Assembly: GCF_001719615.1 (NCBI RefSeq)
Contig: NZ_MDVX01000012.1
Span: 124,001 to 188,000, forward strand
Reading direction: 5' to 3'
Source of the DNA: Neptunicoccus sediminis
GTDB taxonomy: Bacteria > Pseudomonadota > Alphaproteobacteria > Rhodobacterales > Rhodobacteraceae
DNA: 64,000 bases
Below the pieces are notes generated by a model, which searched no databases, was not told the origin of the DNA, and was given only the letters and a program-made list of their open reading frames with translations. The translations under genes and the position numbers were made by a program. Within the stretch, counting starts at the first letter, position 1. The number at the start of each line of letters is the position of its first letter. Shown here one piece after another: positions 1-7,688 of the stretch.

Positions 1-881
1 ATGGCTATCCGATTTCCTGCATACAAAATCCGGTAAGCGGTCGGGAAATTCGACTGGGTGAGGTTCCGGCGATTTCAGACAAGCGCCGGATTATGGTCAT
101 CGGCGGGGGTCCGGCAGGGATGAAGGCGGCTGCGGTTGCCGCAGAGCGGGGGCATGACGTCACCTTGTTTGAACGCGACTCCCAGCTTGGCGGGCAGACG
201 CGACTTGCCCAGCTGCTTCCGCATCGCGCGGAGTTTGGCGGGATTATCACCAATCTGACACGGGAAATGGAACTTGCAGGCGTCACGATCCGCAAGGGCG
301 TTGCCGTGGATGAGGCAACCATACGTGACCACGGCGCCGATGCGATCATCCTTGCCACAGGTGCCACACCCCGCTGGCCCGATTTTGAAGGACGGGACGA
401 CGCCCATGTGGTTGACGCCTGGCAGGTATTGCGCGGGGAGGTGAAAATTGGCAAATCGGTTGTGGTTGCGGACTGGCGCGCGGATTGGATCGGAATCGGC
501 GTGGCTGAGCTTCTTGCCCGGAATGGCCATTCTGTCAGGCTGTCCGTCAACGGTTACATGCCGGGACAGACCATTCAGATGTATGTGCGCGATGCCAGTA
601 TCGGGCGTTTGCACAGCCTTGGTGTGGAAACCATTCCCTACACGCGCCTGTTCGGGGCCGACGAGGACAGTGTCTATTTGCAGCATATCATGAACGACGA
701 ACCCGTGATCTGCGAAAATGTGGATACACTGGTTCTGTGTCAGGGGCACACACCGGATGATACCATCGAAACAGTTGCACGAGACCTGAACATCCCCTTC
801 CATCTCGCAGGGGATTGCATCGCCCCACGCACAGCCGAGGAAGCCGTACTGGAAGGGCTTCTTGCAGGTCGGGCCGTGTAA
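1..881 (+). CDS. FAD-dependent oxidoreductase, C-terminal part (TMADH/dimethylglycine dehydrogenase-like), 5' truncated
   Basis: The reading frame is open from base 3, so the gene begins upstream of the window. Before the first Met (base 93) the frame reads GYPISCIQNPVSGRE. This resembles the end of the cysteine-rich 4Fe-4S region of Old-yellow-enzyme-type flavoproteins such as trimethylamine dehydrogenase and 2,4-dienoyl-CoA reductase. A Rossmann dinucleotide-binding motif (VIGGGPAGMKAA) follows, and the tail (HLAGDCIAPRTAEEAVLEG) is typical of the family. The N-terminal FMN barrel is missing here. In roseobacters such proteins often demethylate methylated amines, but the substrate cannot be read from this fragment. 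A hairpin follows the stop at 900-920. Confidence 0.8.
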   Translation, partial: GYPISCIQNPVSGREIRLGEVPAISDKRRIMVIGGGPAGMKAAAVAAERGHDVTLFERDSQLGGQTRLAQLLPHRAEFGGIITNLTREMELAGVTIRKGVAVDEATIRDHGADAIILATGATPRWPDFEGRDDAHVVDAWQVLRGEVKIGKSVVVADWRADWIGIGVAELLARNGHSVRLSVNGYMPGQTIQMYVRDASIGRLHSLGVETIPYTRLFGADEDSVYLQHIMNDEPVICENVDTLVLCQGHTPDDTIETVARDLNIPFHLAGDCIAPRTAEEAVLEGLLAGRAV

Positions 882-899
882 AGCGGTGAATTCACAATC

Positions 900-920
900 C
901 GCCGCGATCCATATGCGGCG
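900..920 (+). terminator. Hairpin after the flavin oxidoreductase gene
   Basis: A perfect 6-bp stem (CGCCGC/GCGGCG) encloses a 9-base loop, 19 bases after the stop codon. No T-run follows, so it may be an RNA 3'-end hairpin rather than a classical intrinsic terminator. Confidence 0.35.
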
Positions 921-931
921 CTGACAAAAAC

Positions 932-1110
932 GTGAGGGGCTGCCTGCGGTTGGATCCGGCCTGAAATGGGCCGGAGTTCACGCCAGAGCAGCCTCTCACT
1001 TGGGGATGCAGACCCCGCAAAAAGCTGCTATTCGGTAGCGAGCGCTCTTGGCGATCCCGCGAACACCACCGGAAATCGGGGAGAACCACTACAAACGCAG
1101 TCACGTCACG
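932..1110 (+). ncRNA. Possible structured RNA upstream of dusA
   Basis: The gene-free stretch before dusA is unusually rich in nested inverted repeats. GTGAGGGGCTGC (932-943) pairs with GCAGCCTCTCAC (about 989-1000) and encloses a second stem, TCCGGCC/GGCCGGA. Hairpins GGGG-7-CCCC and GCTAT-TCG-GTAGC follow, then TCCCG...CGGGGA. The long closing stem with an internal bulged region recalls the layout of 6S-type RNAs, but I do not recognise any family sequence. It could instead be the dusA leader. The strand is assumed to be that of the flanking genes. Confidence 0.3.
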
Positions 1111-1129
1111 AAGCTTCGGAATACCAGCT

Positions 1130-2131
1130 ATGCCTCTGAATTCAAAAATAGAACCCTCCGCCCGCCTCTCCGTGGCCCCGATGATGGACTGGACGGACCG
1201 GCACTGTCGCTATTTGCATCGGTTGTTGTCCCGTCATACGTTGCTTTACACGGAAATGGTCACTGCGCCTGCGGTGGTTCATGGGGATGTGGAGCGGTTG
1301 CTCGGGTTTGATGTGGCAGAGCATCCGGTGGCTTTGCAGTTGGGGGGATCGGATCCACAGCAACTGGCAGAGGCCACGCGGGTGGGGTGTGAATTTGGCT
1401 ATGGCGAGGTGAATCTGAACGTAGGGTGCCCTTCGGATCGGGTGCAGTCGGGGCGTTTTGGGGCCTGTCTGATGAAGGAACCTGCGCTGGTTGCGGATTG
1501 TGTACAGGCCATGATCGAAGCCTCCACGGGGGCCAAGATCACGGTGAAATGCCGCATCGGGGTCGATGATCAGAGTCCTGCTGAAATCCTTCCGGCGTTT
1601 CTGGATACAGTGGCGGCGCGGGGGGTCAATTCTTTCACAATTCATGCAAGAATGGCGTGGCTGGACGGGTTAAGCCCGAAAGAAAATAGAGATATTCCAC
1701 CTCTGGACTATGAACTGGTACACCGGATGAAGGCCGATTTTCCGGAGCTGGAGATCATCCTGAATGGTGGGATTGCGGATCTGGATACAGCGCTGGAGCA
1801 CATCAACCGCGGACTTGACGGGGCGATGATTGGGCGGGCGGCCTATCACACGCCCACGGATATTCTGGCAACCGCAGACCGCCGCATTTTCGGGCAGGAC
1901 ACTGACACCAGCGCCGAGGATGCGGTGGCCGGAATGCTGCCCTATATCGAAAATCATCTGTCCAATGGCGGTCGGCTTAACCAGATCACGCGGCATATGC
2001 TGGGGCTGTTTTCGGGGCGTGCCGGTGCGCGGCAATGGCGCCGGACCCTGTCCGAGCAGGCCCATAAGCCGGGGGCAGGGCCAGAGGTGGTCGAACAGGC
2101 CCTGTCGCATCTGACGCAAACGGCTGCGTGA
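1130..2131 (+). CDS. dusA: tRNA-dihydrouridine(20/20a) synthase DusA
   Basis: This flavoenzyme reduces uridine in the tRNA D-loop (positions 20/20a) using FMN and NADPH. The 333-residue protein opens with the TIM-barrel motif LSVAPMMDWTDRH. It carries NVGCPSDRVQSGRFGACLM, whose GACLM cysteine is the conserved proton donor of the DusA subfamily, followed by VKCRIG and IHAR and the phosphate-binding ILNGGI and GAMIGRAAY segments. The length is normal for DusA. The ATG at 1130 places the APMMDWTD motif at the usual distance from the N terminus. It stands alone on the plus strand, about 60 bases before the TauE/SafE gene. Confidence 0.95.
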   Translation: MPLNSKIEPSARLSVAPMMDWTDRHCRYLHRLLSRHTLLYTEMVTAPAVVHGDVERLLGFDVAEHPVALQLGGSDPQQLAEATRVGCEFGYGEVNLNVGCPSDRVQSGRFGACLMKEPALVADCVQAMIEASTGAKITVKCRIGVDDQSPAEILPAFLDTVAARGVNSFTIHARMAWLDGLSPKENRDIPPLDYELVHRMKADFPELEIILNGGIADLDTALEHINRGLDGAMIGRAAYHTPTDILATADRRIFGQDTDTSAEDAVAGMLPYIENHLSNGGRLNQITRHMLGLFSGRAGARQWRRTLSEQAHKPGAGPEVVEQALSHLTQTAA

Positions 2132-2193
2132 AAATGCTTTAACCCGACGGGGAAGGGCGCTATCCAAAACCGACCTGACCGGAAAGCGAGAAT

Positions 2194-3018
2194 ATGCCTG
2201 AACTGTCCACCCTGCTGCCGATGATTGTTTTACTTATGGGAATCGGCGGTTTCGCCGGTGTTCTGGCCGGACTGCTCGGGGTGGGGGGCGGCATCATCCT
2301 TGTGCCCGCGTTCTATTATGCCTTTTCGGGGCTTGGGTATGACAACGCCCAGCTGATGCAGATTTGTCTGGCGACCTCGCTGGCGACAATTGTGTTTACC
2401 TCCATGCGCTCGGTGCAATCCCACCACAAGAAAGGCGCCGTGGACTGGAGCATTCTGCGGGGCTGGGCGCCCGGAATTGCTGTGGGTGCGGTGATTGGCG
2501 TTATGGTGGCCACGGGGCTGCGCTCTGCCCAGTTAATGGTCATCTTCGGCTGCCTTGGCATTGTGATCGGTCTCTATCTGGCCTTTGGCAAGGTCCATTG
2601 GCGGCTGGGCGAACAGATGCCGCGCGGTATTGTGCAAAGCCTGCTGTCGGCCATCATGGGCTTTATGTCAGTGCTGATGGGCATTGGTGGAGGCAGCTTT
2701 GGCGTGCCGACCATGACGTTGTTCGGGGTGCCGATCCACCGCGCCGTGGCCACGGCTGCGGGGTTTGGTCTGGTGATCGCTGTCCCGTCGGTTATCGGCT
2801 TTCTGCTCGGCCATCCCGATCCGGTGAACCTGCCGCCCTATACTGTGGGCTACGTGAATATTCCGGCCTTTCTGCTGATCATTTGCATGACCCTTCTGAC
2901 CGCGCCTCTGGGGGTAAAAGTTGCCCATGCGATGGACCCGAAGCCGCTCAAACGGGTCTTTGCCTTCTTCCTGCTGCTGGTGGCGCTGAACATGCTGCGC
3001 AAGGTCTATTTCGGCTGA
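2194..3018 (+). CDS. Sulfite exporter TauE/SafE family membrane protein
   Basis: The 274-residue protein is almost wholly hydrophobic, with about eight membrane segments. It shows the two glycine-rich repeats of the TauE/SafE family: GFAGVLAGLLGVGGGIILVPA near the N terminus and GFMSVLMGIGGGSFGVPTM in the second half. The family exports sulfite, sulfoacetate and related organosulfur anions. GAAAGCGAGAAT precedes the ATG at 2194. The window also encodes taurine uptake and sulfite oxidation 45-55 kb away, so sulfite export is a plausible role, but the gene is not linked to that block and the substrate is inferred only from the family. Confidence 0.85.
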   Translation: MPELSTLLPMIVLLMGIGGFAGVLAGLLGVGGGIILVPAFYYAFSGLGYDNAQLMQICLATSLATIVFTSMRSVQSHHKKGAVDWSILRGWAPGIAVGAVIGVMVATGLRSAQLMVIFGCLGIVIGLYLAFGKVHWRLGEQMPRGIVQSLLSAIMGFMSVLMGIGGGSFGVPTMTLFGVPIHRAVATAAGFGLVIAVPSVIGFLLGHPDPVNLPPYTVGYVNIPAFLLIICMTLLTAPLGVKVAHAMDPKPLKRVFAFFLLLVALNMLRKVYFG

Positions 3019-3055
3019 ACAGACAGCCACAATATTGCGCCAGCGCGCGAGTGGT

Positions 3056-3748
3056 CTAGCGGCGCGTCTGCGTCAGGATCATCTTATCCTGCCGTACAAC
3101 GGTCTCGTCCAGTTTGGACAGAAAGCTGCTGCCCAGCAGGTTGGAATGACGCAGTCCCTTGGGTGTGACAGCGGCTTTGACCTTGCGCACGGAAATGCCG
3201 TCGCCCAGGCGCACCTGATCCAGCGTCACCAGCGCAATATCGAGCGGGCCGGAAGCCGTTGTGACCCGCGTGTCAAACACCAGCGTGTCCATCTCGACAC
3301 CCGCCGCCTGTGCCGTCGTATAGTTGATCAGTACCAGCGAGGCCCCCGTATCAACCAGCGCCTCGGACTCTGCCTCGTTAAAGGTCACAGTGGTGGAATA
3401 CAGCCCGTTGCGGGCCGTGATATAGTGTTGTGATACCGTCTCAAGCGAGGCCGCAGACAGGATGACAGTCTCGTTGCGTGCCAGCAGGGTGTCCCGTTGC
3501 CATTCCACCGAATATTCCAGCAGCCCGAGGATGATTGTCACAAACAACCCCCATCCCGCATAGCGCAGGGTGTTCCCCCTTGACGGGGTGTTACGCAAAA
3601 TCTGGCCGATCACCAGTCCGACCAGAAAAATAACCGCAACCGCGGACCATTTCAGATTGGCGTCCAGAACCAGATCCACAAGTTGCACATCCGCCCTTAG
3701 GAACACGATGCCCAAAAAGGCTACTATGGCCAGATAAACCCACCGCAT
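3056..3748 (-). CDS. Retropepsin-like (clan AA) aspartic protease, membrane anchored
   Basis: The 230-residue protein begins with hydrophobic segments (MRWVYLAIVAFLGIVFL, a second near residues 34-50 and a third near 65-80). A C-terminal domain follows with the catalytic aspartyl motif ALVDTGASLVLI. This is the layout of the TIGR02281-type retropepsin-like family common in Rhodobacteraceae. The protease domain should face the periplasm and act as a homodimer with one DTG per chain. The substrate is unknown. It is transcribed convergently with the TauE/SafE gene. Confidence 0.85.
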   Translation of the reverse strand: MRWVYLAIVAFLGIVFLRADVQLVDLVLDANLKWSAVAVIFLVGLVIGQILRNTPSRGNTLRYAGWGLFVTIILGLLEYSVEWQRDTLLARNETVILSAASLETVSQHYITARNGLYSTTVTFNEAESEALVDTGASLVLINYTTAQAAGVEMDTLVFDTRVTTASGPLDIALVTLDQVRLGDGISVRKVKAAVTPKGLRHSNLLGSSFLSKLDETVVRQDKMILTQTRR

Positions 3749-3845
3749 GGTGTATGCCCTTAATAAATGTCCTCAATATGTGGGAGGTTAAGGGGATTTT
3801 AACCGTTTGTCACCTTTTGGTTTCCAAACCGGCGCACCGGGGCGT

Positions 3846-4064
3846 TCAGTCCCGTTTTCGTCCGCGCCGTTTGCCGCGCAGTTGCGGGGCGCGTGCGGGC
3901 AGCTCTGCCTTGACGCGGGCGCGGTCTTCATCGCTCATCTTTGACCATTGGGCGATTTCGTCAATTGTCCGGTGGCAGCCGATGCACAGGCGCGCCTCGG
4001 GGTGGACCACGCAGATTTTCACGCAGGGGCTGTCGATTTCGTTGCGTTTCCAGATCTCGTCCAT
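3846..4064 (-). CDS. DUF1289 domain-containing protein
   Basis: This small protein (72 residues from the ATG at 4064) has the DUF1289 cysteine pattern: SPCVKICVVH followed by LCIGCHRTIDEIAQWSKMS, then a basic tail (RGKRRGRKRD). The four cysteines suggest a metal or Fe-S site, but the biochemical role is unknown. The start is set by a TGATG overlap: its ATG shares bases with the TGA stop of ruvX. A TTG immediately upstream is a less likely start. It is the last gene of the ccmI-ruvX operon. Confidence 0.85.
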   Translation of the reverse strand: MDEIWKRNEIDSPCVKICVVHPEARLCIGCHRTIDEIAQWSKMSDEDRARVKAELPARAPQLRGKRRGRKRD

Positions 4065-4546
4065 CAACCGGCCCTCCGGATGTGGGAAAACCTATCGAGC
4101 GCGCCTTGCAGGATGTAACCGGCGGCGACATGGTCGATCAGTCCGGCCCGTTTCGCCCGCGAGGTATCAGCCTCGATCAGCGCGCGTTCGGCGGCGACAG
4201 TGGACAGACGCTCGTCCCAGAGCAGGATCGGCAGGGGACAACGGGCGAGAAAGTTTCGCGCAAACGCCCGTGTGGACTGGCAGCGCGGGCCTTCGGAGCC
4301 GTCCATATTTCGCGGCAGACCCAGCACCAGACCGATGGCATTGGTGCTGTCGATGATCGCCTCTAACGCTGTCGCATCCACGCCGAATTTCTTGCGCCGG
4401 ATGGTGTCACGCGGGGTGGAGATGGACCAGAAAATATCCGACACCGCCACGCCGATAGTCTTATCGCCAAGGTCTAGCCCCAGCAGCGGTGCATTCTGTT
4501 TGACCTGCTCCAGAAACTCTTCGGCGGTTTCATAGGGATTGCTCAT
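4064..4546 (-). CDS. ruvX: Holliday junction resolvase RuvX / pre-16S rRNA nuclease (YqgF)
   Basis: This 160-residue RNase H-fold protein contains LGLDLGDKTIGVAVSD near the N terminus, LGLPRNMDGSEG in the middle, LLWDERLSTVAAER, and DHVAAGYILQGAL at the end. These supply the acidic catalytic residues of the YqgF family, which matures the 5' end of 16S rRNA and has been linked to junction processing. The frame extends far upstream, but the ATG at 4546 is chosen because it overlaps the ccmI stop (ATGA) and gives the normal family length. Confidence 0.93.
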   Translation of the reverse strand: MSNPYETAEEFLEQVKQNAPLLGLDLGDKTIGVAVSDIFWSISTPRDTIRRKKFGVDATALEAIIDSTNAIGLVLGLPRNMDGSEGPRCQSTRAFARNFLARCPLPILLWDERLSTVAAERALIEADTSRAKRAGLIDHVAAGYILQGALDRFSHIRRAG

Positions 4547-5748
4547 TGGGAGACCTCTGCATCCTGTGCCGCCGCACGCAACAGGTCGAGCGCGTTGGGG
4601 CTGTTGGCGAATGTGGTTTGCGCCTCTTTCCAGATTGCACTGGCCCGCGCGGTTTCCCCCAGAACACCGTAAGCGCGGATCAGTCGTGCCCATTCCGCCG
4701 CTGTTCCCCCTTCGGTGGCCAGCCGCTCTGCCAGCCCCGAAACCATGCCCGCAATCATCGCATTGCGGTCTTCTTCGCTCAGGTTTTGTGCATCCTGCAC
4801 CGCTTGCGCATCCGGTGACGGGGCGTCCAGATCGGGCGGCGCGATACCGGCCGCACGGGCGACATTGCCGATTTGGCTTCTGATCAGCGGCACCCAGGGC
4901 GCATCCGGCGGGCTTTCCTGTAACAGTCCCATCCACATGCGATAGGCCACATCGGGGCGGCCGGTCTGGGCCAGCGACAGGCCGGAATAATACCGTGCCC
5001 GTGGGTCGGTCGGATCAATGTTCAGCGCACGCACCAGCGCCTGTTCCGCCTCGGGTGATACATAGCCCCCCGCTGCAAGGATCATGATTTCGCCAAGGTC
5101 GGTATAATCCGACCCTTTCGCCTGATCCCCGAGCACATCCATAAGCTGTTGTTGTGCCGCCCGCGCGGCGCCCAGATTGCCAAGCCGCGCCTCGTTGTCC
5201 ACCAGAAGACGCAAGCCTGTGGCGTCTTCGGGGTTCTGCGCCAGTGCTGCACGCAGTTTCTCTACCAGTTCCGCATGGGCCGGGTCGATTTCAACCGACA
5301 GTGCCGGAGCCGTTGACTCTGCGCTAAGCTGGTCCGGCCTGTTTTCCCGCGCCTCTTGCGCCGCAGTAATCCGCGCCTGTAGCGGCATGTCCGGCATTCC
5401 GGGACGTCCTATTTCAAGGTAAAGCCAGACAGATCCGGCCAGCGCCAGCCCCACAAAACCGAGCGCAAGCGCCGCTGGTCCCCGTTCAAAGCTGTCGTCT
5501 GTTGCACCGGATTGAACGCGCCGGTCTGCAGCCAGCAGGCGCCGGGCGACCTCTGTGCGGGCGGCTTCGGCCTCGGCCGGGGCCAGCACGCCGCGGGCAA
5601 GATCCCGTTCCACCTCTGCCAGTTGGTCCTTGTAGACCCCGACATCCCGCGTTCCGGCAGTGGCCACAGCGCTGCGCCGTGTCAGGATCACACGCGCCAT
5701 TGGCACAGCCACCAACACAATAACCCCAGCAGTCACAAGCCAGAACAT
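4543..5748 (-). CDS. ccmI: c-type cytochrome biogenesis protein CcmI
   Basis: CcmI is a membrane chaperone that hands apocytochrome c to the CcmFH haem ligation complex. The 401-residue protein starts MFWLVTAGVIVLVAVPMARVIL (first membrane segment) and continues with a cytoplasmic coiled segment rich in Glu and Arg (YKDQLAEVERDLARG). A second membrane segment (ALALGFVGLALAGSVWLYLEIG) precedes a periplasmic TPR-like region (DPTDPRARYYSGLSLAQTGR). In-frame codons upstream of 5748 are ignored because MFWLV is the usual start. It heads the leftward operon ccmI-ruvX-DUF1289. Confidence 0.92.
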   Translation of the reverse strand: MFWLVTAGVIVLVAVPMARVILTRRSAVATAGTRDVGVYKDQLAEVERDLARGVLAPAEAEAARTEVARRLLAADRRVQSGATDDSFERGPAALALGFVGLALAGSVWLYLEIGRPGMPDMPLQARITAAQEARENRPDQLSAESTAPALSVEIDPAHAELVEKLRAALAQNPEDATGLRLLVDNEARLGNLGAARAAQQQLMDVLGDQAKGSDYTDLGEIMILAAGGYVSPEAEQALVRALNIDPTDPRARYYSGLSLAQTGRPDVAYRMWMGLLQESPPDAPWVPLIRSQIGNVARAAGIAPPDLDAPSPDAQAVQDAQNLSEEDRNAMIAGMVSGLAERLATEGGTAAEWARLIRAYGVLGETARASAIWKEAQTTFANSPNALDLLRAAAQDAEVSQ

Positions 5749-5817
5749 AAGCGTCAATCCTTTCACATATTGCCTGCTCCGAATACCGCGCCGCTGACCC
5801 AAGTACAAACCCTTAAG

Positions 5818-5836
5818 CTGCGCGATCGTGGCGCAG
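5818..5836. promoter_or_regulatory. Inverted repeat between divergent ccmI and soxB
   Basis: CTGCGC and GCGCAG are separated by 7 bases in the 231-base divergent intergenic region, 70 bases upstream of the ccmI start and 144 bases upstream of soxB. It could be an operator for either gene. No regulator family is recognised. Confidence 0.3.
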
Positions 5837-5979
5837 AGGGGCGAAATCGCCCGATTGTCGGAAAATCGGTGTCAGATGTCGCAGGGAAAATCCTGCACCC
5901 CTGCCAAAACCGCAAAACCGGATAGGAAGGCCCGACACGCAGGGCCCCAAGCCCCCGCCATTAGACCGGAGTTCAACCA

Positions 5980-7227
5980 ATGAGACGCTATTCCGCCTTT
6001 GCCATCGCCCGCGAAGCCGCCCGATACCATACGGGCTGGGAACGGGCCTGGGCCTCGCCAGAACCGAAAAGCGAATACGATGTGATCATAGTCGGCGCAG
6101 GCGGTCACGGTCTGGCTACGGCCTATTACCTCGGCAAGAATTTCGGCATCACCAATGTGGCGATCATCGAAAAAGGCTGGCTCGGCGGCGGCAACACCGG
6201 ACGGAACACGACGATCATCCGGTCCAACTACCTGCAGGACCCTTCGGCGGCGATCTATGAAAAAGCCCGCTCGCTCTATGAAACCATGTCGCAGGATCTG
6301 AACTACAACGTGATGTTCAGCCCCCGTGGTGTGATGATGCTGGCGCAGACCGAACATGAAATCCGCGGCTACCAGCGCACCGCCCATGCCAACGCCCTGC
6401 AAGGCGTGGCGACCGAATTTATCGGCCCCGAAAAGGTCAAGGAACTTTGCCCGATCATTGAACTCAAAGGACCGCGTTTTCCGGTGCTCGGCGCGCTCTG
6501 GCAGCCGCGCGCCGGCACGGCCCGCCACGATGCAGTGGCGTGGGGCTATGCGCGGGCCTGTTCGGATATGGGCATGCACATCATCCAGAAATGCGAAGTC
6601 ACCGGCGTGCATCAGGACAACGGCAAGGTCACGGGTGTTGAAACCACCAAGGGCCGCATCGGTTGTAAGAAACTCGGCATGGTAGTGGCAGGCAACGCCA
6701 GTGCGCTGACGGATATGGCAGGTTTCCGCATTCCGCTGGAATCCGTAGCGCTGCAAGCTCTGGTGTCCGAGCCGATCAAACCCTGTATGGACGTTGTGGT
6801 TATGGCCAACACGGTCCACGGCTACCTTTCCCAGTCCGACAAGGGCGAGATGGTCATCGGCGGCGGCACGGACGGGTTCAACAACTACACCCAGCGCGGC
6901 AGCTTCCATCACATCGAAGAAACCGTCCGCGCATTGGTGGAAACCTTCCCGATGATCTCGCGCCTTAAAATGCTGCGACAGTGGGGCGGGATTGTGGATG
7001 TGACGGGGGACCGCTCTCCGATCATCGGTAAAACCCCCCTTGGCAATACATTCATCAACTGCGGTTGGGGCACCGGCGGGTTCAAGGCTATCCCGGGCTC
7101 CGGCTGGGCCTTTGCGGAAACCATCGCCAAGGGCGAGCCGGGCGAACTGGCCGCGCCATTTGGCATGGACCGTTTCATTGAAGGCCGCTTCATCGACGAG
7201 AGCGTCGCAGCAGGGGTGGCGCACTGA
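5980..7227 (+). CDS. soxB: Sarcosine oxidase subunit beta
   Basis: The beta subunit of heterotetrameric sarcosine oxidase oxidatively demethylates sarcosine to glycine, with the one-carbon unit passed to tetrahydrofolate. The 415-residue protein has an FAD-binding motif VIIVGAGGHGLATAYYL near residues 31-47, GNTGRNTTIIRSNY, and RHDAVAWGYARAC containing the His region that covalently holds FMN in the family. The C-terminal GGWGTGGFK-like segment (NCGWGTGGFKAIPGSG) is typical. CCGGAG stands 10 bases before the ATG. First gene of soxBDAG. Confidence 0.96.
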   Translation: MRRYSAFAIAREAARYHTGWERAWASPEPKSEYDVIIVGAGGHGLATAYYLGKNFGITNVAIIEKGWLGGGNTGRNTTIIRSNYLQDPSAAIYEKARSLYETMSQDLNYNVMFSPRGVMMLAQTEHEIRGYQRTAHANALQGVATEFIGPEKVKELCPIIELKGPRFPVLGALWQPRAGTARHDAVAWGYARACSDMGMHIIQKCEVTGVHQDNGKVTGVETTKGRIGCKKLGMVVAGNASALTDMAGFRIPLESVALQALVSEPIKPCMDVVVMANTVHGYLSQSDKGEMVIGGGTDGFNNYTQRGSFHHIEETVRALVETFPMISRLKMLRQWGGIVDVTGDRSPIIGKTPLGNTFINCGWGTGGFKAIPGSGWAFAETIAKGEPGELAAPFGMDRFIEGRFIDESVAAGVAH

Positions 7228-7294
7228 TGGACGTTCAACACTGCAAAACCGCCGCCTGCCTGCAATTTCCGAGCATTCGTAAAGGAGTGACCCC

Positions 7295-7621
7295 ATGCTG
7301 ATCCTGACCTGTCCGAACTGCGGCGTTGCTGCGGATGAAACCGAACTGGGTTCGGGGGGCGAGGCCCATCTGACCCGCTTTGGCGCCGGTTCCTCTGATG
7401 CGGATTTTGAAAACTACCTTTTCATGCGCAAGAACGCCCGCGGCGTCCATTTTGAACGCTGGCGCCACAGCTATGGCTGCGGCAAGTGGTTCCACGCCGC
7501 CCGCTGCACCACCACGCTGGAAGTTTTCGGAACCTATCCGGCCCAAACCACAGAACCACCGGCAGAGTTGATCGAGAAGATCAAACAGAAACGCCCCGAT
7601 TTTGAAGGATTCTCCAAATGA
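7295..7621 (+). CDS. soxD: Sarcosine oxidase subunit delta
   Basis: A 108-residue zinc-binding subunit. Cys6 and Cys9 (LTCPNCG) and His58 and Cys62 (RHSYGCGKWF) match the four-ligand zinc site known for the delta subunit. The length is normal. AAAGGAG lies about 7 bases before the ATG. It follows soxB by 67 bases and precedes soxA, the usual order in alphaproteobacteria. Confidence 0.95.
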   Translation: MLILTCPNCGVAADETELGSGGEAHLTRFGAGSSDADFENYLFMRKNARGVHFERWRHSYGCGKWFHAARCTTTLEVFGTYPAQTTEPPAELIEKIKQKRPDFEGFSK

Positions 7622-7688
7622 GCCTTCTTCTGGCCCGAAATATCCCCGCCGGAGGCTTCTGCCCCCGCCCAACACGCGAGGTTCGAAC

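Noticed and set aside
4547-4936. 130-codon upstream extension of ruvX
   Set aside because: It lies inside ccmI in another frame; the ATGA overlap at 4546 and normal RuvX length settle the start.
5872-7296. 474-codon minus-strand frame opposite soxB
   Set aside because: It is a codon-bias shadow of soxB; no domain and no start signal.
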